DNA of 41,442 nt from Candidatus Latescibacterota bacterium (GTDB taxonomy: Bacteria > Latescibacterota > UBA2968 > UBA8231): positions 1 to 41,442 of the forward strand of contig JAJDTN010000098.1 of NCBI GenBank assembly GCA_022827165.1. Reading direction: 5' to 3'. The notes under the pieces are model-generated. The model made no database searches and had not been told where the DNA came from. It saw only the letters and a list, made by a program, of their open reading frames with translations. Position numbers and translations under genes: made by a program. Below, piece by piece: positions 8,053 through 15,266 of the stretch. The first letter of the stretch is position 1; each line of letters begins with the position of its first letter.

Positions 8053-8217
8053 CTATGGGTCGAACGTGAGGAGATTGTGTCGCGGATCGTAGTTCATGGT
8101 CCAGGTGTGTAGAACATCTCTTCCCAAGAGGGAAGGAGCATCTCTGAGATCCACGTTGTCCTGTGGAACAACCAAGTCGATGGTCCTCTCGATCGAGAAG
8201 CCGGAGACAATGGCCCC
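8053..8217 (-). pseudogene. C-terminal remnant of retropepsin-like aspartic protease
   Basis: On the minus strand, immediately after the DUF5678-like gene, one frame reads GAIVSGFSIERTIDLVV, then DAPSLLGRDVLHTWTMNY and DPRHNLLTFDP before TAG at 8055-8053. The SLLGRDVL...W...YDP pattern is the C-terminal signature of small retropepsin-like proteins, which often directly follow DUF5678 genes. The N-terminal 60-70 residues, including the catalytic D-T-G segment, are missing: the frame is closed by a stop near 8262 and there is no start codon. The stub is therefore probably non-functional, left by an internal deletion at the junction with the upstream gene. Confidence 0.7.
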
Positions 8218-8218
8218 T

Positions 8219-8473
8219 TCAGAAGAGCATCGTGACCGGGTCAGGATTGATGAATCGGATCACCGACCGCTCCGGGGGAGTCCCCTGATCTGTCAATCCC
8301 TCCAATACCTCATCGAGAGTTTGGCCAGATGCTCTAACGGCCCCCTCGAACACTCCGACCCACTCGCCGCTGTAATCCTCAAGGATTGTTGCGTCATCAG
8401 ACAGCACCCTCGCCGACTCCTGAAACGACCGGAGTTCCTCCGCGACGTTTGGGCCTGATGTGACACTCGCCAT
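8219..8473 (-). CDS. DUF5678-like small protein
   Basis: An 84-residue acidic protein. Its C-terminal half (YSGEWVGVFEGAVRASGQTL, DEVLEGL, RSVIRF) matches the DUF5678 pattern of a W-V pair, a short turn, an A-S-G step and a helix. DUF5678 genes commonly precede a small retropepsin-like aspartic protease gene; their role is unknown, and a toxin-antitoxin-like pairing has been inferred from that neighbourhood. Here the partner survives only as a C-terminal stub. The start chosen is the ATG with GGGAGA nine bases ahead and a strong promoter about 85 bases upstream. Longer in-frame extensions start inside that promoter and are not credible. Confidence 0.7.
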   Translation of the reverse strand: MASVTSGPNVAEELRSFQESARVLSDDATILEDYSGEWVGVFEGAVRASGQTLDEVLEGLTDQGTPPERSVIRFINPDPVTMLF

Positions 8474-8557
8474 GATCGTGTCTCCCGCGTAAGGGTGGTG
8501 ATGGACACCCGCGTTTCGCCAAGACGGGTTTCCCCGGCCAAAGCTCATCTTTCCGGG

Positions 8558-8586
8558 ATTCTGCATTCGAGATTCAATGCTGTCAA
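8558..8586 (-). promoter_or_regulatory. Promoter for the DUF5678-like gene
   Basis: On the minus strand, TTGACA at 8586-8581 and CAGAAT at 8563-8558 are separated by exactly 17 bases. Transcription would start near 8551, giving a leader of roughly 78 bases before the ATG at 8473. Confidence 0.6.
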
Positions 8587-8824
8587 GAAACCTGAAACCC
8601 CTCGGCGATCTCGGCGGCTCCCCCGGCGGCGCCGGTAGCTGCCAGCCGAAGTCCGCCCATCTCTTGGGGATGGCGCATGGCGGCTCAGCACTGCTCACCC
8701 TCCCTGGAAACCGGTGTGAATGCGCTCTCAGCTTGGCACATTGACGCGATCACGGGCCAGACGCCGGCAGAGGTTGCATAGACCTTCGCGCGGCGAGGCC
8801 ACCGGTACTCGGTAGCCTCAACAC
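8587..8824. other. Gene-free spacer
   Basis: Apart from the right copy of the 27-bp repeat, this stretch between the DUF5678 promoter and the hydrolase gene holds no coding sequence, RNA gene or clear terminator that I can support. Confidence 0.5.
8770..8796 (+). repeat. 27-bp imperfect direct repeat, right copy
   Basis: Matches 7894-7920 at 23 of 27 positions. Like the left copy it reads as a short antitoxin-type C-terminus (E-V-A then TAG), so it may be the end of a lost higA-like gene rather than a recombination site. Confidence 0.6.
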
Positions 8825-10666
8825 CTATCGCAGCGGCCCCCGGCTCGAATCCGCCAGCGGCACCGGCGCCGACAGCCTCACCAGGTCGGGCAGGTCGATC
8901 TCCTCCAGCAGTCCGAAGCAGAGCAGGGGCGCGTCCGCCGCGTAGGACGAGGGCCACTCCACGAGCCGCTCAAGGGAGTCGATCTGTCCGCTGGTGACGA
9001 TCCCGGCGAAGCGCCGCGGCTGCAGGGCCGCCGCCAGCAAGCACAGGACCGGCGCCGTCCGGCCCGCGGCGCGCAGGTGCAGCTCGCCGGGGTAGTGCCG
9101 CGACGCCCAGTCGGCCACGGCCAGCAGCTGCCCGGCCATGATGCCCAGGGACCGCTCGCCGGCGCTGGCCAGGAGCATGTGGAACTGGAAGGCGCAGGCG
9201 TTCTCCCCGGCGCCGAAGAGGTCGACGGCCAGCACCCGGCGCCGCTCCTCCAGGGCCTCCCGCGCCAGGGCCGCCGACCCGCCGCGCCCCCCGTCGCTGA
9301 GGACGATCTCCGTGCCCTTCGCCCTTCCCCCCGGCTCCACCGCGGTCACCGGCACCGACCAGGGGCCGACGCGCAGCGCCCCGTCGCTTGTGGCCAATCC
9401 ACCCCGGGGGCCGCGCCTGCCCAGGGCGCCCTCCGCCTCGTACCGGCCCAGGTGCAGGACCCGCGCCAGCCTTCGGCGGGTCACCGCCGCGGAGGCCGGA
9501 CCCGCCTTCTCGCGACGGCGGCGGATGCGCTGCAGATGGCCCTGCGCCAGCGAGTAGAGGGTGGCGTTGTCGGCGGGCAGCCCCACGTTCAGCTCGCTCT
9601 CCGGCAGCAGCTCCTCCTCGTAGGGCAGGTCGTCGTCCGGCGTGTCCAGGCCCCAGTGCTTGTTGAGGAAGCGGTAGAGCTGGCCGCGGTTGTCGCTCTC
9701 GTAGTTGTGGGTGCCGGGGTCGAGGTTGTCGTGCAGCTCGATGTGGCCGCCGGCGCCAAGGGTCTCGAAGACGGCACGGGCCGGCCGGAACACGGAGAGT
9801 TTGGTGCGCCGGGTCTGGAAGCAGCAGTCGTCCTCGCGGTTGTAGATGAGCAGCGTCGGCCGCGGCGCGAACATGCCGGTGAGGACGTCGTAGTCTGCGG
9901 CCGTGCACAGGTCGGTGGGGCACTGCTCCAGGTCGCCCATGTCGGCGGCGCAGCGGCAGCGCTGCCACACGGGCGAGTGGCCGGCCACGGGCACGGGAAC
10001 GGTGACGCGCTCGTCGAGGGCGGAGAGGACCGCCGTCTGCCAGCCGCCGCCGGAGAGGCCGGTCATGGCCACCCGCTCCGGGTCGGCGTGGCGGTGGGCG
10101 AGGAGCACGTCGAGGCCGCGCTTCATGAGCAGGTAGAACACGCCGACGCCGGCGACGCCGCAGAAGTCGAGGAGGCTGATGCGCATGTGGTCGCTGTCGG
10201 AGCGCAACTCCCCCATGCCGATGAACTCGGTGTTGAGGGCCAGCATGCCGCGCTTGGCCAGGTTGATGCAGCGCGCCTGCTTGTAGTCCATCGCCTTGCC
10301 GCCGGCGTGGTGCCCGTTGGGGTTGAGGACGGCGGGCACTTGGCCCTGCAGACCGGTGGGCTCGTAGAGCAGGGCGGGAACCCACAGGCCGGGGTAGCCC
10401 TCGTAGCGCAGCTTGCGGATGCGGTAGCCGGGGCCGGCGTCGATCACGCCGCGCCACTCGACGCGGGGTTGCTCTTCGAGGACGCCGGCGGGATGGCCGC
10501 GCAGGAACAGCTCGAGGACGGCGGCGCGGGCCTTGGTGGCGCGGCGCTTCCAGGCCGCCGCCGAGGACGGCCTCTGCAGGCGCGGCAGCCGCTCGTCGAG
10601 GAAGGCGAGTAGCTCCCGGCTCGCGGTGCGCTTGCCGAGGAGGCGGCGGGACAGGGTGTGTTCCAT
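8825..10666 (-). CDS. Two-part alpha/beta hydrolase (acetyl-xylan-esterase-like)
   Basis: A 613-residue cytoplasmic-looking protein without a signal peptide. The N-terminal part (residues about 60-370) is an alpha/beta hydrolase of the large esterase group that includes acetyl xylan esterases. PAVLNPNGHH is the oxyanion strand, MTGLSGGGWQ holds the nucleophile Ser, LIYNREDDCCF the acid and GTHNYESDNR the likely His. A C-terminal part (about 430-610) repeats a hydrolase-like layout (RVLAVDLFGAGE, then LHLRAAGRTAPVLCL) but lacks a G-x-S-x-G nucleophile, so it is probably structural. The substrate is unknown; ester removal from plant polysaccharide would fit. The start is the ATG with GGAG eight bases ahead; another ATG lies two codons upstream. 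A GC-rich hairpin sits just before the start. Confidence 0.8.
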   Translation of the reverse strand: MEHTLSRRLLGKRTASRELLAFLDERLPRLQRPSSAAAWKRRATKARAAVLELFLRGHPAGVLEEQPRVEWRGVIDAGPGYRIRKLRYEGYPGLWVPALLYEPTGLQGQVPAVLNPNGHHAGGKAMDYKQARCINLAKRGMLALNTEFIGMGELRSDSDHMRISLLDFCGVAGVGVFYLLMKRGLDVLLAHRHADPERVAMTGLSGGGWQTAVLSALDERVTVPVPVAGHSPVWQRCRCAADMGDLEQCPTDLCTAADYDVLTGMFAPRPTLLIYNREDDCCFQTRRTKLSVFRPARAVFETLGAGGHIELHDNLDPGTHNYESDNRGQLYRFLNKHWGLDTPDDDLPYEEELLPESELNVGLPADNATLYSLAQGHLQRIRRRREKAGPASAAVTRRRLARVLHLGRYEAEGALGRRGPRGGLATSDGALRVGPWSVPVTAVEPGGRAKGTEIVLSDGGRGGSAALAREALEERRRVLAVDLFGAGENACAFQFHMLLASAGERSLGIMAGQLLAVADWASRHYPGELHLRAAGRTAPVLCLLAAALQPRRFAGIVTSGQIDSLERLVEWPSSYAADAPLLCFGLLEEIDLPDLVRLSAPVPLADSSRGPLR

Positions 10667-10684
10667 CTGCATCACTCCGGTGGG

Positions 10685-10708
10685 GGCGGGCCGAAGGCTA
10701 GGCCCGCC
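10685..10708 (-). promoter_or_regulatory. Hairpin in the hydrolase 5' leader
   Basis: GGCGGGCC and GGCCCGCC form a perfect 8-bp stem around an 8-base loop, 19 bases before the ribosome-binding region of the hydrolase gene. It could hinder initiation or mark a processed end. Confidence 0.4.
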
Positions 10709-10720
10709 GGCTGGGCCCGG

Positions 10721-10756
10721 CAAAGAGAAAGGCGCCGGCGGAAACCCACCGGCGCC
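10721..10756 (-). terminator. Intrinsic terminator of the small conserved gene
   Basis: On the minus strand an 11-bp stem (GGCGCCGGTGG with CCGCCGGCGCC, one G-U pair) closes a four-base loop and is followed by TTTCTCTTTG. It separates the 65-residue protein gene from the downstream hydrolase. Confidence 0.75.
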
Positions 10757-10788
10757 TGGATACCTCTGGTCTTGCTTCCTGAAGAGAC

Positions 10789-10986
10789 TCAGCTGGAGCG
10801 CTTGAGCACCGGAAGGCCGTTGCGGCTCTCGGCGACCTGGTAGCCCTCGGGCACCTCGTCGAGGGCGCCCTCGCGGGCCTCCTTGGCGAAGAAGAAGATG
10901 TTCTGCGTGTTCCCGTTCTTCAGGGTCGTGGTCTTCTGGTGGAGGATGTAGGACGTTCCCTTCGAGTTCTTGAACGAAAACGGCAT
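10789..10986 (-). CDS. Small conserved protein of unknown function (65 aa)
   Basis: A 65-residue soluble protein starting MPFSFKNSKGTSYILHQK. It has a beta-strand-rich middle (KNGNTQNIFFFAKEA), a Y/E-rich turn and the ending NGLPVLKRSS. I recognise this layout (F-x-N-S-K-G-x-x-Y-x-L-H, then an I-Y/F-F-F strand, then G-L-P-V-L-K at the end) from small uncharacterised proteins in several phyla. No function is known to me. It has a good AGGAG eight bases before its ATG and a strong terminator directly after it, so it is its own transcription unit. That supports real, probably abundant, expression. It is transcribed divergently from the Nudix gene. Confidence 0.75.
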   Translation of the reverse strand: MPFSFKNSKGTSYILHQKTTTLKNGNTQNIFFFAKEAREGALDEVPEGYQVAESRNGLPVLKRSS

Positions 10987-11073
10987 GGGCGAGAGCTCCT
11001 CTCGTCGGTTTGGGTGGGATCGATGCGCCAAAAGTACCCAAGATCGCCGAAACCTGCCACGTCCAAGACGACC

Positions 11074-11103
11074 TTGACATGCCCCGAACCGCTCGGCTAC
11101 ATA
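11074..11103 (+). promoter_or_regulatory. Nudix gene promoter
   Basis: A consensus TTGACA (11074-11079), an 18-base spacer and TACATA (11098-11103) lie directly before ATG 11112. Transcription would start within two or three bases of the ATG, giving an almost leaderless message. Confidence 0.55.
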
Positions 11104-11111
11104 CCGCCCCA

Positions 11112-11897
11112 ATGGCCCCCGTGACCGACGAACCGAACGTCATCCCCGCCGGCGAGAACCCCTTCGGCGGCGTCATTCCCGAGCCCGGCGCCCTCGACCG
11201 CGATCCGGCCCGCTTCGCCGCCCGGCTCGAGGCCTCCATGGCCCACTGGCGCGACAAGGGATACCGCGTCGTCTGGCTCGAGATCTCCATCGACCGGGCC
11301 GATCTGATCCCCGTGGCCGCGTCGGCCGGCTTCGCCTTCCATCATTCCAACGACGACAGCCTGATGATGACGGCGCGCCTCGAAGAGGACGCCTTCATCC
11401 CCGCCCACGCCTCGCACTACATAGGCGTCGGCGGCGTGGCCATCAACGACCGCGACGAGCTGCTCGTGGTCAGCGAGCGGTATCACCGCACCCCCCGCCG
11501 CCGCGGGAGCTACAAGCTGCCCGGCGGCGCCCTGCACGAAGGGGAGCACCTCGTGGAGGGCATCGTCCGCGAGGTCTTCGAGGAGACGGGGGTGAGCACC
11601 GAGTTCGACGCCCTCGTCTGCTTCCGCCACTGGCACGGCTACCGCTACGGCAAGTCCGACATCTACTTCGTCTGCCGCCTGCGGCCCCTCGACGAGCGCA
11701 TCACCATCCAGGAGGAGGAGATCGCCGAGAGCCGCTGGATGCCTGTGCAGGATTACTTCGACGCCGAGGGCGTGAGCGACTTCAACAAGACGATCGTGCG
11801 CGCCGCCCGCGACAGCGCCGGCATCCGCCCCACCGAGATCGAAGGCTACGGCGATCCGGCGCGGTTCGAGTTCTTCATGCCCCACCCCGGCCGGTAG
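11112..11897 (+). CDS. Nudix hydrolase with N-terminal NUDT6-like domain
   Basis: A 261-residue Nudix-family hydrolase. The signature runs GGALHEGEHLVEG then IVREVFEETGV at about residues 138-160, a full G-x5-E-x7-R-E-U-x-E-E-x-G-U match, so divalent-metal-dependent cleavage of an X-linked nucleoside diphosphate is expected. An N-terminal domain (NPFGGVIPEP, then VVWLEISIDRADLIPVAASA) resembles the pre-Nudix domain of NUDT6-type proteins. No ribosome-binding site precedes the ATG, but a promoter ending eight bases upstream suggests a leaderless start. An upstream ATG (11079) lies inside the -35 box and is therefore unlikely. One base separates its stop from the acetyltransferase start, so the two form an operon. 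Confidence 0.85.
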   Translation: MAPVTDEPNVIPAGENPFGGVIPEPGALDRDPARFAARLEASMAHWRDKGYRVVWLEISIDRADLIPVAASAGFAFHHSNDDSLMMTARLEEDAFIPAHASHYIGVGGVAINDRDELLVVSERYHRTPRRRGSYKLPGGALHEGEHLVEGIVREVFEETGVSTEFDALVCFRHWHGYRYGKSDIYFVCRLRPLDERITIQEEEIAESRWMPVQDYFDAEGVSDFNKTIVRAARDSAGIRPTEIEGYGDPARFEFFMPHPGR

Positions 11898-11898
11898 C

Positions 11899-13041
11899 TT
11901 GGCCGACGTCGTCCAGCTCACCGGCGCCGACTTCGACGAGGCGATCGCCTTCCTCGACGGCGTCTTCGGCGAGCACCGCCCCCACGACTTCGCCACCCTC
12001 CTGCCGTCGATCTACCAGCCCTCCGACGAGCTCATGTCCTGCAACCACGCCCTGCGCGTGGACGGGCGGATCCGCGCCATCGTCGGCCTCTTCCCCATCG
12101 ACTGGCAGGTCGGCGGCCGCCTGCTGAAGGTCGGCGGCATCGGCGGCGTCTCCACGCACCCCGGCGACCGCGGCAAGGGCTACATGGGGGTTCTCATGCG
12201 CCACTGCGTGGAGCGCATGAAGGCCGAGGGCTTCCACCTCTCCTGGCTCGGCGGGCAGCGCCAGCGCTACGGCTACTTCGGGTTCGAGAAGTGCGGCCGG
12301 ACGATCTCCGTCGACCTGGGGCCGGCCAACCTGCGCCATGCCTGTCCGGCGCCGGCGGAACTGCGCTTCGAGGCTTTGGAGCCGGGCCACTCCGGCCGCC
12401 TGGAACAGGCCTGGCGGATGCACCAGGCTCAGCGCGTCCACTGCCGGCGCCGCAAGCCCTGGTTCCACCGCTACCTGCGCGCCTGGTACAACCGCCCGCA
12501 CGCGGCCCTCGACGCCTCCGGCGAGATCGCCGGTTACCTGGTGGCCACCCCCGACGGCGACCAGGTCGTCGAGCTGGTCGGCCGCGACGAGGAGACGGCC
12601 CTGGCCATGGCTCCCGCCTGGGTGCAGGCCCGCGATGCCGGCTCCGTGCGCTTCTCCCTGCCGCCGGAGCAGCAAGGCCTGGTGCGGCGGCTGGCCGCCG
12701 TGGGGGAATCGGTGAGCGTGGCCTCCTCGGGCAACTGGCAGGTCTTCGACTGGGCGGCCACGGTGGAGGCCCTGATGGGGGTCTGCGACAGCCTGCCCGA
12801 GGGCGAGGCCGACGTCGGCATCGAGGGTTACGGTACCTTGAGGATGCGTGTGCGGGACGGCCGTCCCGAGTGCCGGCGGGATGATGCTTCAGACGGAGAC
12901 AACTGGGACCCGGCGATGGCGATGCGCGCCCTTTTCGGCCCGCTGGCGGCGGACCAGGTGACGGCGGTGCCCCCGGCCCTGGGCGCCTTGCAGGGCTGGT
13001 GCCCGCTCCCCCTCGGCTGGCTGCGCCCGGACGGAGTCTAG
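11899..13041 (+). CDS. Eis-like GNAT acetyltransferase
   Basis: A 380-residue acetyl-CoA-dependent acyltransferase of the Eis-like group. The N-terminal GNAT domain has the acetyl-CoA loop VSTHPGDRGKGYMGVLM near residue 85, then MKAEGFHLSWLGGQRQRY and GYFGFEK. A second, degenerate GNAT-like region covers the middle. The end (MAMRALFGPLAADQ, then LPLGWLRPDGV) resembles the small SCP2-like C-terminal domain of Eis. Such enzymes acetylate amines, including aminoglycosides in some cases; the substrate here is unknown. The start is TTG, one base after the Nudix stop and without a ribosome-binding site, so translation probably depends on ribosomes finishing the Nudix message. Confidence 0.82.
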   Translation: MADVVQLTGADFDEAIAFLDGVFGEHRPHDFATLLPSIYQPSDELMSCNHALRVDGRIRAIVGLFPIDWQVGGRLLKVGGIGGVSTHPGDRGKGYMGVLMRHCVERMKAEGFHLSWLGGQRQRYGYFGFEKCGRTISVDLGPANLRHACPAPAELRFEALEPGHSGRLEQAWRMHQAQRVHCRRRKPWFHRYLRAWYNRPHAALDASGEIAGYLVATPDGDQVVELVGRDEETALAMAPAWVQARDAGSVRFSLPPEQQGLVRRLAAVGESVSVASSGNWQVFDWAATVEALMGVCDSLPEGEADVGIEGYGTLRMRVRDGRPECRRDDASDGDNWDPAMAMRALFGPLAADQVTAVPPALGALQGWCPLPLGWLRPDGV

Positions 13042-13055
13042 GGCCCGGCTCCACC

Positions 13056-13084
13056 CGGGACCCACCGCTCTGGCAGGGGTCCCG
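13056..13084. terminator. Hairpin between convergent genes
   Basis: CGGGACCC and GGGTCCCG form a perfect 8-bp stem around 13 bases, followed by CCTCTCTTC on the plus strand. It lies between the converging acetyltransferase and dehydrogenase genes and may stop transcription both ways, although the T-tract is weak. Confidence 0.5.
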
Positions 13085-13108
13085 CCTCTCTTCAGGCCAG
13101 CCCCACCC

Positions 13109-14101
13109 TCAGCGAATCCCCACCTTCTCCAGCACCTCCGGGTTGACCACGTGCTCCGGCCGGCGGCCCTGGAGCACGTCGACGATCCCCTGGGCGCCCA
13201 GCTCGGCCATGCGGATCCGCGCCGCCACCGTGTTGGAGCCGCCGTGGGGCGTCGCCACCACCTGCTCGAGGGCGACGAGGCGGGCGGAATCCCCGGCGGG
13301 CGGTTCCGTGGCCTGGCAGTCGAGACCGGCGCCGGCCAGGTGACCGGCCTCCAGGGCCGCGATCAGGGCCGGTTCGTCGACGAGCCCGCCCCTGGCGGTG
13401 TTGATCAGCCAGCTCCCCGGCTTCATGCGGTCCAGGAAGCCGGCGTCGACGATACGGGCGTTCTCCTGCGACATGGGCAGGTGCAGGCTGATGGCGTCGG
13501 AGCCGGCCAGCAGGCCGTCGAGATCGACCGGCTCGGCGCCGATCTTGCGCAGCTCTTCGGGATCGACCCAGGGGTCGTGGACCAGGACCCGCATGCGGAA
13601 CCCGAGGGCCCGGCGAACCACCTCGGCTCCGATGCGCCCGCAGCCCAGCAGGCCGAGGGTCATGGCCGCCAGGTCCTCGCCCATGGCGGCCTCGTAGCCG
13701 CCGGCCTTCACGTGGCGGTCGCCGGTGGAGATGCCGCGCACCGCGGCCAGCAGCAGGCCCATGGTCAGATCGGCCACGGCGTCGGCCATGACCCCGGGCG
13801 TGTAGGTGACGACGATCCCCCGCCGGGTGCAGTAGTCGACGTCGACCCGGTCGTAGCCGACGCCGTTGCGGGAGACGACCTTGAGCCGGTCGGCGTGGGC
13901 CATGGTCGACTCGTCCAGGCGCTCCGCCCCGGCGAGGATGGCGTCGACGCCGGCCAGCGAAGCGCGCGTGTCGTCGTCGAGCCAGTCGGGCGCGCCGTAG
14001 CGGTGCTCCCAGTCGATGCCGGCGGCGTCGAAGACCTCCGCCGATGGCCGGCGGCCGGCGATGTCGAGGTTGACGGTGATGACGGCCCGGGGCCTGCCCA
14101 T
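13109..14101 (-). CDS. D-2-hydroxyacid dehydrogenase (SerA-like)
   Basis: A 330-residue NAD(H)-dependent dehydrogenase of the D-2-hydroxyacid family, closest to the phosphoglycerate-dehydrogenase branch without an ACT regulatory domain. It shows the dinucleotide loop GLLGCGRIGAEVV, LHLPMSQENARIVD, the catalytic Arg in INTARGGLVDEPAL, and the catalytic His in VVATPHGGSNTVAARI. The N-terminal catalytic part begins VITVNLDIAG. Substrates in this branch include 3-phosphoglycerate and glyoxylate-type or sugar-derived acids; none can be chosen from sequence alone. TAGGAGCG lies just ahead of the ATG. It is divergent from the DAHP synthase gene, with about 97 bases between the two starts. Confidence 0.88.
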   Translation of the reverse strand: MGRPRAVITVNLDIAGRRPSAEVFDAAGIDWEHRYGAPDWLDDDTRASLAGVDAILAGAERLDESTMAHADRLKVVSRNGVGYDRVDVDYCTRRGIVVTYTPGVMADAVADLTMGLLLAAVRGISTGDRHVKAGGYEAAMGEDLAAMTLGLLGCGRIGAEVVRRALGFRMRVLVHDPWVDPEELRKIGAEPVDLDGLLAGSDAISLHLPMSQENARIVDAGFLDRMKPGSWLINTARGGLVDEPALIAALEAGHLAGAGLDCQATEPPAGDSARLVALEQVVATPHGGSNTVAARIRMAELGAQGIVDVLQGRRPEHVVNPEVLEKVGIR

Positions 14102-14119
14102 GGATGGTCGCTCCTATAT

Positions 14120-14148
14120 TTGATCGCGAGAATCGAGCGGCTGAATAA
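14120..14148 (+). promoter_or_regulatory. Probable promoter of the DAHP synthase operon
   Basis: TTGATC (14120-14125), a 17-base spacer and GAATAA (14143-14148) precede the DAHP synthase gene, leaving a leader of about 45 bases that ends in GGAGGAG. I see no TyrR- or Trp-type operator. Confidence 0.4.
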
Positions 14149-14198
14149 GGCCCGCCCGTCAGCTCCGCGCCACCACCCGCCACCCCGGAGGAGAGTTG

Positions 14199-15266
14199 AT
14201 GCTGCACCCGACGGACGATCTGCGGATCGCCGGGATCAAGCCCCTGATCCCGCCGGCGATCCTCATGGAGGAGCTGCCGGTCTCGGAGCCGGCCTCGGCC
14301 ACGGTGAGCCGCTGCCGCGAGGAGGTCCGCGCCGCTCTCGATGGCCGGGACGACCGCCTGGTGGTGGTCGCCGGTCCGTGCTCGATCCACGAGCCCGAAT
14401 CCGCCCACGAGTACGCCGACCGCCTGATCGAGGCCGCCGGCCCCCTCGCCGGCGACCTGCTCGTCCTCATGCGCGTCTACTTCGAGAAACCGCGCACCAC
14501 CGTGGGCTGGAAGGGCCTGATCAACGATCCCGGTCTCGACGACACCTTCCGCATCAACGAGGGCCTGCGCACCGCCCGCAAGCTGCTCCTCGACCTGGCC
14601 GACCGCGGCCTCGGCGCCGGCACCGAGTTCCTCGACACCATCACGCCCCAGTTCATCGCCGACCTCGTCTCCTGGGGGGCCATCGGCGCCCGCACCACCG
14701 AGAGCCAGGTCCACCGCGAGCTGGCCTCGGGCCTGTCCATGCCGGTGGGCTTCAAGAACGGCACCGGCGGCAGCACCCAGCTGGCCATCGACGCCATCAA
14801 GGCCGCCCGGGGGGCCCACCACTTCCTCTCCGTCACCAAGCAGGGGATCTCGGCGATCGTGGCCACCAGCGGCAACGACGCCTGCCACGTGATCCTGCGC
14901 GGCGCCGGCTCCGGCCCCAACTACGACCGCGCCACCGTCGACGCCCTGGCCGCGCGCCTCGACGAGGAAGATCTGCCCCACCGGGTGATGATCGACTGCA
15001 GCCACGGCAACAGCGACAAGGACCACCTGCGGCAGGCGGCCGTCGCCGAGGAAGTGGCGGCCCAGATCTCCGGCGGATCGGACCACCTCTTCGGCGTCAT
15101 GATGGAGAGCCACCTGGTGGAGGGCCGCCAGGACCTGGTGCCGGGGCAGGCCCCGGTCTTCGGTCAGAGCATCACCGACGCCTGCATCTCCTGGGAGCAG
15201 ACGGCGCAGGTCCTGGAGCTGCTGGCCGGGGCGGTACGCCAGCGCCGCGCCGGCCGGTCCGGGTGA
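14199..15266 (+). CDS. aroG: 3-deoxy-7-phosphoheptulonate (DAHP) synthase, class I
   Basis: A 355-residue DAHP synthase of the AroF/AroG/AroH type. It condenses phosphoenolpyruvate with erythrose-4-phosphate in the first step of the shikimate pathway. Near-invariant blocks are present: VVAGPCSIHEPES with the metal Cys, MRVYFEKPRTTVGWKGLIND, WGAIGARTTESQVHRELASG, GFKNGTGG, IDCSHGNS with the metal His, MMESHLVEG and SITDACISWE. Length and ending match the E. coli enzymes. Which aromatic amino acid feeds back on it cannot be told here. GGAGGAG lies seven bases before ATG 14199; a TTG one codon earlier is less likely. Its stop overlaps the MFS start (GTGA), placing it first in an operon of exporter, aldo/keto reductase and acetyltransferase rather than with other aro genes. 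Confidence 0.95.
   Translation: MLHPTDDLRIAGIKPLIPPAILMEELPVSEPASATVSRCREEVRAALDGRDDRLVVVAGPCSIHEPESAHEYADRLIEAAGPLAGDLLVLMRVYFEKPRTTVGWKGLINDPGLDDTFRINEGLRTARKLLLDLADRGLGAGTEFLDTITPQFIADLVSWGAIGARTTESQVHRELASGLSMPVGFKNGTGGSTQLAIDAIKAARGAHHFLSVTKQGISAIVATSGNDACHVILRGAGSGPNYDRATVDALAARLDEEDLPHRVMIDCSHGNSDKDHLRQAAVAEEVAAQISGGSDHLFGVMMESHLVEGRQDLVPGQAPVFGQSITDACISWEQTAQVLELLAGAVRQRRAGRSG

Noticed and set aside
8474..8698. N-terminal extension of the DUF5678-like gene
   Set aside because: The extension runs through a consensus promoter and reads as low-complexity sequence. The ATG at 8473 has a ribosome-binding site.
9077..10612. Long open frame opposite the alpha/beta hydrolase
   Set aside because: It has repetitive Ala/Gly/Val/Arg composition with no domain and no ribosome-binding site. 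It is the usual antisense shadow of a high-G+C gene.
10939..11124. Plus-strand frame opposite the 65-aa gene
   Set aside because: It is antisense to a conserved small protein that has its own ribosome-binding site and terminator.
13092..15113. Long minus-strand frame across the dehydrogenase and DAHP synthase
   Set aside because: It overlaps two well-supported genes and shows low-complexity composition only.
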